This document shows positions 62,248 to 64,000 of a DNA stretch of 64,000 nucleotides, piece after piece. Below the pieces are notes generated by a model. That model was given only the letters and a program-made list of their open reading frames with translations. It made no database searches and was not told the DNA's origin. Position 1 is the stretch's first letter. Every line of letters starts with the position of its first letter. The position numbers and the translations under genes are program-made. Origin of the DNA: Spirosoma validum (GTDB lineage Bacteria; Bacteroidota; Bacteroidia; Cytophagales; Spirosomataceae); NCBI RefSeq assembly GCF_014699035.1, contig NZ_JACXAA010000005.1:372001-436000 (forward strand), read 5' to 3'.

Positions 62248-64000
62248 TTACGCATTTTTGTTCTCTGGCTTGGGCAGTAAAACCTTGCGTGACAAACGAT
62301 ATTTTCCTGTCTTTTTATCGATGTCAATCAGCTTTACCGTCACCTCTTCGCCTACTTGTAAGACACCTTCCATGGTTTCCAACCGTTCCCACTTAATCTC
62401 GGAAATGTGCAATAGCCCATCTTTACCCGGCATGAATTCAACAAAAGCCCCAAACGGTTGAATTGTTTTGACTTTACCTACATACGTTTCACCAACTTCC
62501 GGTACAGCCACAATACCTTTCACACGGGACACGGCTTTGTCCATGCTTTCTTTGCTGGTTGCAAAAATGCTAACCCAGCCAGCATTGTCATGTTCATCTA
62601 TATTGACAACAGCACCAGAATCTTTCTGGATGTCCTGCACAACTTTACCGCCGGGTCCAATAACAGCGCCAATCTGGTTTGTATCGATCTTAATAACCAT
62701 AGCACGAGGAGCATGTGGTTTTAGATCTGAGCGGACATCAGCAATACCTTTCTGCATTTCACCCAAGATATGAAGCCGTCCAACGCGAGCCTGTTCCAGA
62801 GCCTGGGCAAGCACATCGTACGATAAACCCTCCACTTTAAGATCCATCTGGCAGGCGACAATACCTTTTTCGGTTCCAGTCACTTTAAAATCCATGTCAC
62901 CAAGGTGATCTTCATCACCGAGAATATCTGATAACACGGCATACTTATCACCATCCGAAATCAGGCCCATGGCAATACCAGCGACCGGTGCTTTAATTTT
63001 TATACCGGCATCCATCAACGCCATTGTACCGGCACAGACTGTCGCCATCGATGATGAGCCATTCGACTCCAGGATATCCGAGACGATGCGAATCGTGTAT
63101 GGATTTTCTTCTTCGGGTGGCAGTACTTTTTTCAGCGAGCGGTGAGCTAGATTACCATGACCAATTTCCCGCCGACCAGCGCCCCGATTTGGCTTAACTT
63201 CGCCCGTCGAGAAACCAGGAAAGTTGTAATGCAACAGGAATTTAGCATATCCCTGATACATGGTCTGATCGACAATCTGCTCGTCAGTTTTTGTACCAAG
63301 GGTAACAGTTGTCAATGATTGAGTTTCACCTCGGGTAAACAACGCTGAACCGTGTGGACCAGGTAAAAGACCCGCTTCGGTAGAAATAGGGCGAATTTCA
63401 TCTAATTTCCGTCCATCCAGACGAGTACGTTCGTCCAATACCAACCGACGTGAAGCCTCCCACACTAAATCAGCGAAATAGGTTTTAACTAAAGTCTGAT
63501 TTATTTCTGAGCCTTCAAGAAATGAAGCCATGTATTCGTCGCGAACGGTTCTGAAACCCTCCGAACGGCCTTTTTTACTACCGCTCTGAAGACGCGCTAC
63601 GTCATAAATCTTATCGTAGGTAGCAGTCCGCACGGCTGCACGCAGGACTTCATCATGTGTTTCATGATTGTACTGTCGTTTTTCAGTCTTACCAACTTTA
63701 GCCTCTAGCTCTTTCTGAGCCTGGCATTGTACTTTAATAGCTTCGTGGGCTACTTTAAGCGCTTCCACAACTTCGGCTTCTGAACATTCGTCCATTTCGC
63801 CTTCTACCATGCAAATATCTTTCTCCGTAGCTGCTACAATTAAATCGATGGTAGCCCGCTCAATATCAGCTGTTTTCGGGTTAATCTTATATTGACCATC
63901 AATTTTAGCAACCCGTACTTCAGAGATAGGTCCATTAAATGGAATATCCGATACGGCCAAGGCTGACGAGGCAGCTAAGGCAGCTAAGGCATCAGGCTGA
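62248..64000 (-). CDS. pnp: polyribonucleotide nucleotidyltransferase, 5'-truncated by window edge
   Basis: This phosphorolytic 3'-5' exoribonuclease degrades mRNA. The frame is open to the last base of the window ([21 protein letters not shown]), so the apparent start at 63960 is an internal TTG. The first RNase PH core is cut, and the helical domain, the second RNase PH core ([66 protein letters not shown]), the KH domain ([20 protein letters not shown]) and the S1 domain ([20 protein letters not shown]) are complete. Confidence 0.97.
   Translation of the reverse strand, partial: QPDALAALAASSALAVSDIPFNGPISEVRVAKIDGQYKINPKTADIERATIDLIVAATEKDICMVEGEMDECSEAEVVEALKVAHEAIKVQCQAQKELEAKVGKTEKRQYNHETHDEVLRAAVRTATYDKIYDVARLQSGSKKGRSEGFRTVRDEYMASFLEGSEINQTLVKTYFADLVWEASRRLVLDERTRLDGRKLDEIRPISTEAGLLPGPHGSALFTRGETQSLTTVTLGTKTDEQIVDQTMYQGYAKFLLHYNFPGFSTGEVKPNRGAGRREIGHGNLAHRSLKKVLPPEEENPYTIRIVSDILESNGSSSMATVCAGTMALMDAGIKIKAPVAGIAMGLISDGDKYAVLSDILGDEDHLGDMDFKVTGTEKGIVACQMDLKVEGLSYDVLAQALEQARVGRLHILGEMQKGIADVRSDLKPHAPRAMVIKIDTNQIGAVIGPGGKVVQDIQKDSGAVVNIDEHDNAGWVSIFATSKESMDKAVSRVKGIVAVPEVGETYVGKVKTIQPFGAFVEFMPGKDGLLHISEIKWERLETMEGVLQVGEEVTVKLIDIDKKTGKYRLSRKVLLPKPENKNA

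Overview
The window looks like chromosome of an aerobic Bacteroidota bacterium, most likely a Cytophagales member close to Spirosoma. The order rests on a short (287 aa) primary sigma factor, TTG/TAnnTTTG-type promoters, an HU-CCDC81/SPOR envelope protein, and Bacteroidota-style outer-membrane and lipoproteins. The genus is an inference from gene content and repeats. No tRNA, rRNA, CRISPR array or prophage was seen. The only transposase is a single-domain Y1 (REP-associated) one.

Layout. 1-2.5 kb: 3' part of menC and an XRE/IrrE-like regulator. 2.5-5 kb: AT-rich stretch with two neighbouring lipoprotein genes, each broken by one homopolymer frameshift, a small membrane protein and a porin-like barrel. 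5-11 kb: tripartite RND efflux operon (adaptor, pump, outer-membrane factor) behind an operator-like dyad. 11-16.4 kb: small acidic exported protein, GNAT, aconitase, CHRD lipoprotein, Hsp20 and a small membrane protein.

16.4-42.6 kb is a nucleobase-catabolism island. Purine arm: xanthine dehydrogenase (two subunits plus XdhC), urate oxidase, HIU hydrolase, OHCU decarboxylase, allantoinase, allantoate amidohydrolase, ureidoglycine aminohydrolase and a second M20 amidohydrolase that fits ureidoglycolate amidohydrolase. Together these take xanthine to glyoxylate with ureide nitrogen released as ammonia. Pyrimidine arm: PreT/PreA dihydropyrimidine dehydrogenase, dihydropyrimidinase, a nitrilase-type beta-ureidopropionase, a class III aminotransferase and a CoA-acylating semialdehyde dehydrogenase, taking uracil or thymine to acyl-CoA. 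A Tat-exported nucleoside hydrolase and two nucleobase permeases (NCS1, NCS2) supply substrate. An Lrp/AsnC regulator is divergent from the aminotransferase/dehydrogenase end. The aminotransferase could join the two arms by using glyoxylate as amino acceptor for beta-alanine.

42.6-64 kb: DUF4349 lipoprotein, topA, GH20 hexosaminidase, a zinc-ligand-less sirtuin, small proteins, a NagX-like acyltransferase, a CPBP protease, an M61 peptidase, an envelope trio (TPR protein, outer-membrane barrel, HU/SPOR protein), rpoD and the 3' part of pnp.

The most unusual signal is non-coding. Many intergenic gaps, including most gaps inside the catabolic operons, hold long inverted repeats of several unrelated families. 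Seven copies of a GC-rich module of about 20 bp (consensus near AACCGCwCCGGCGGnCCGGy) sit inside these repeats. Matching arms or related repeats without the module are present in the same window, so the module behaves like a separate element nested in different palindromes.
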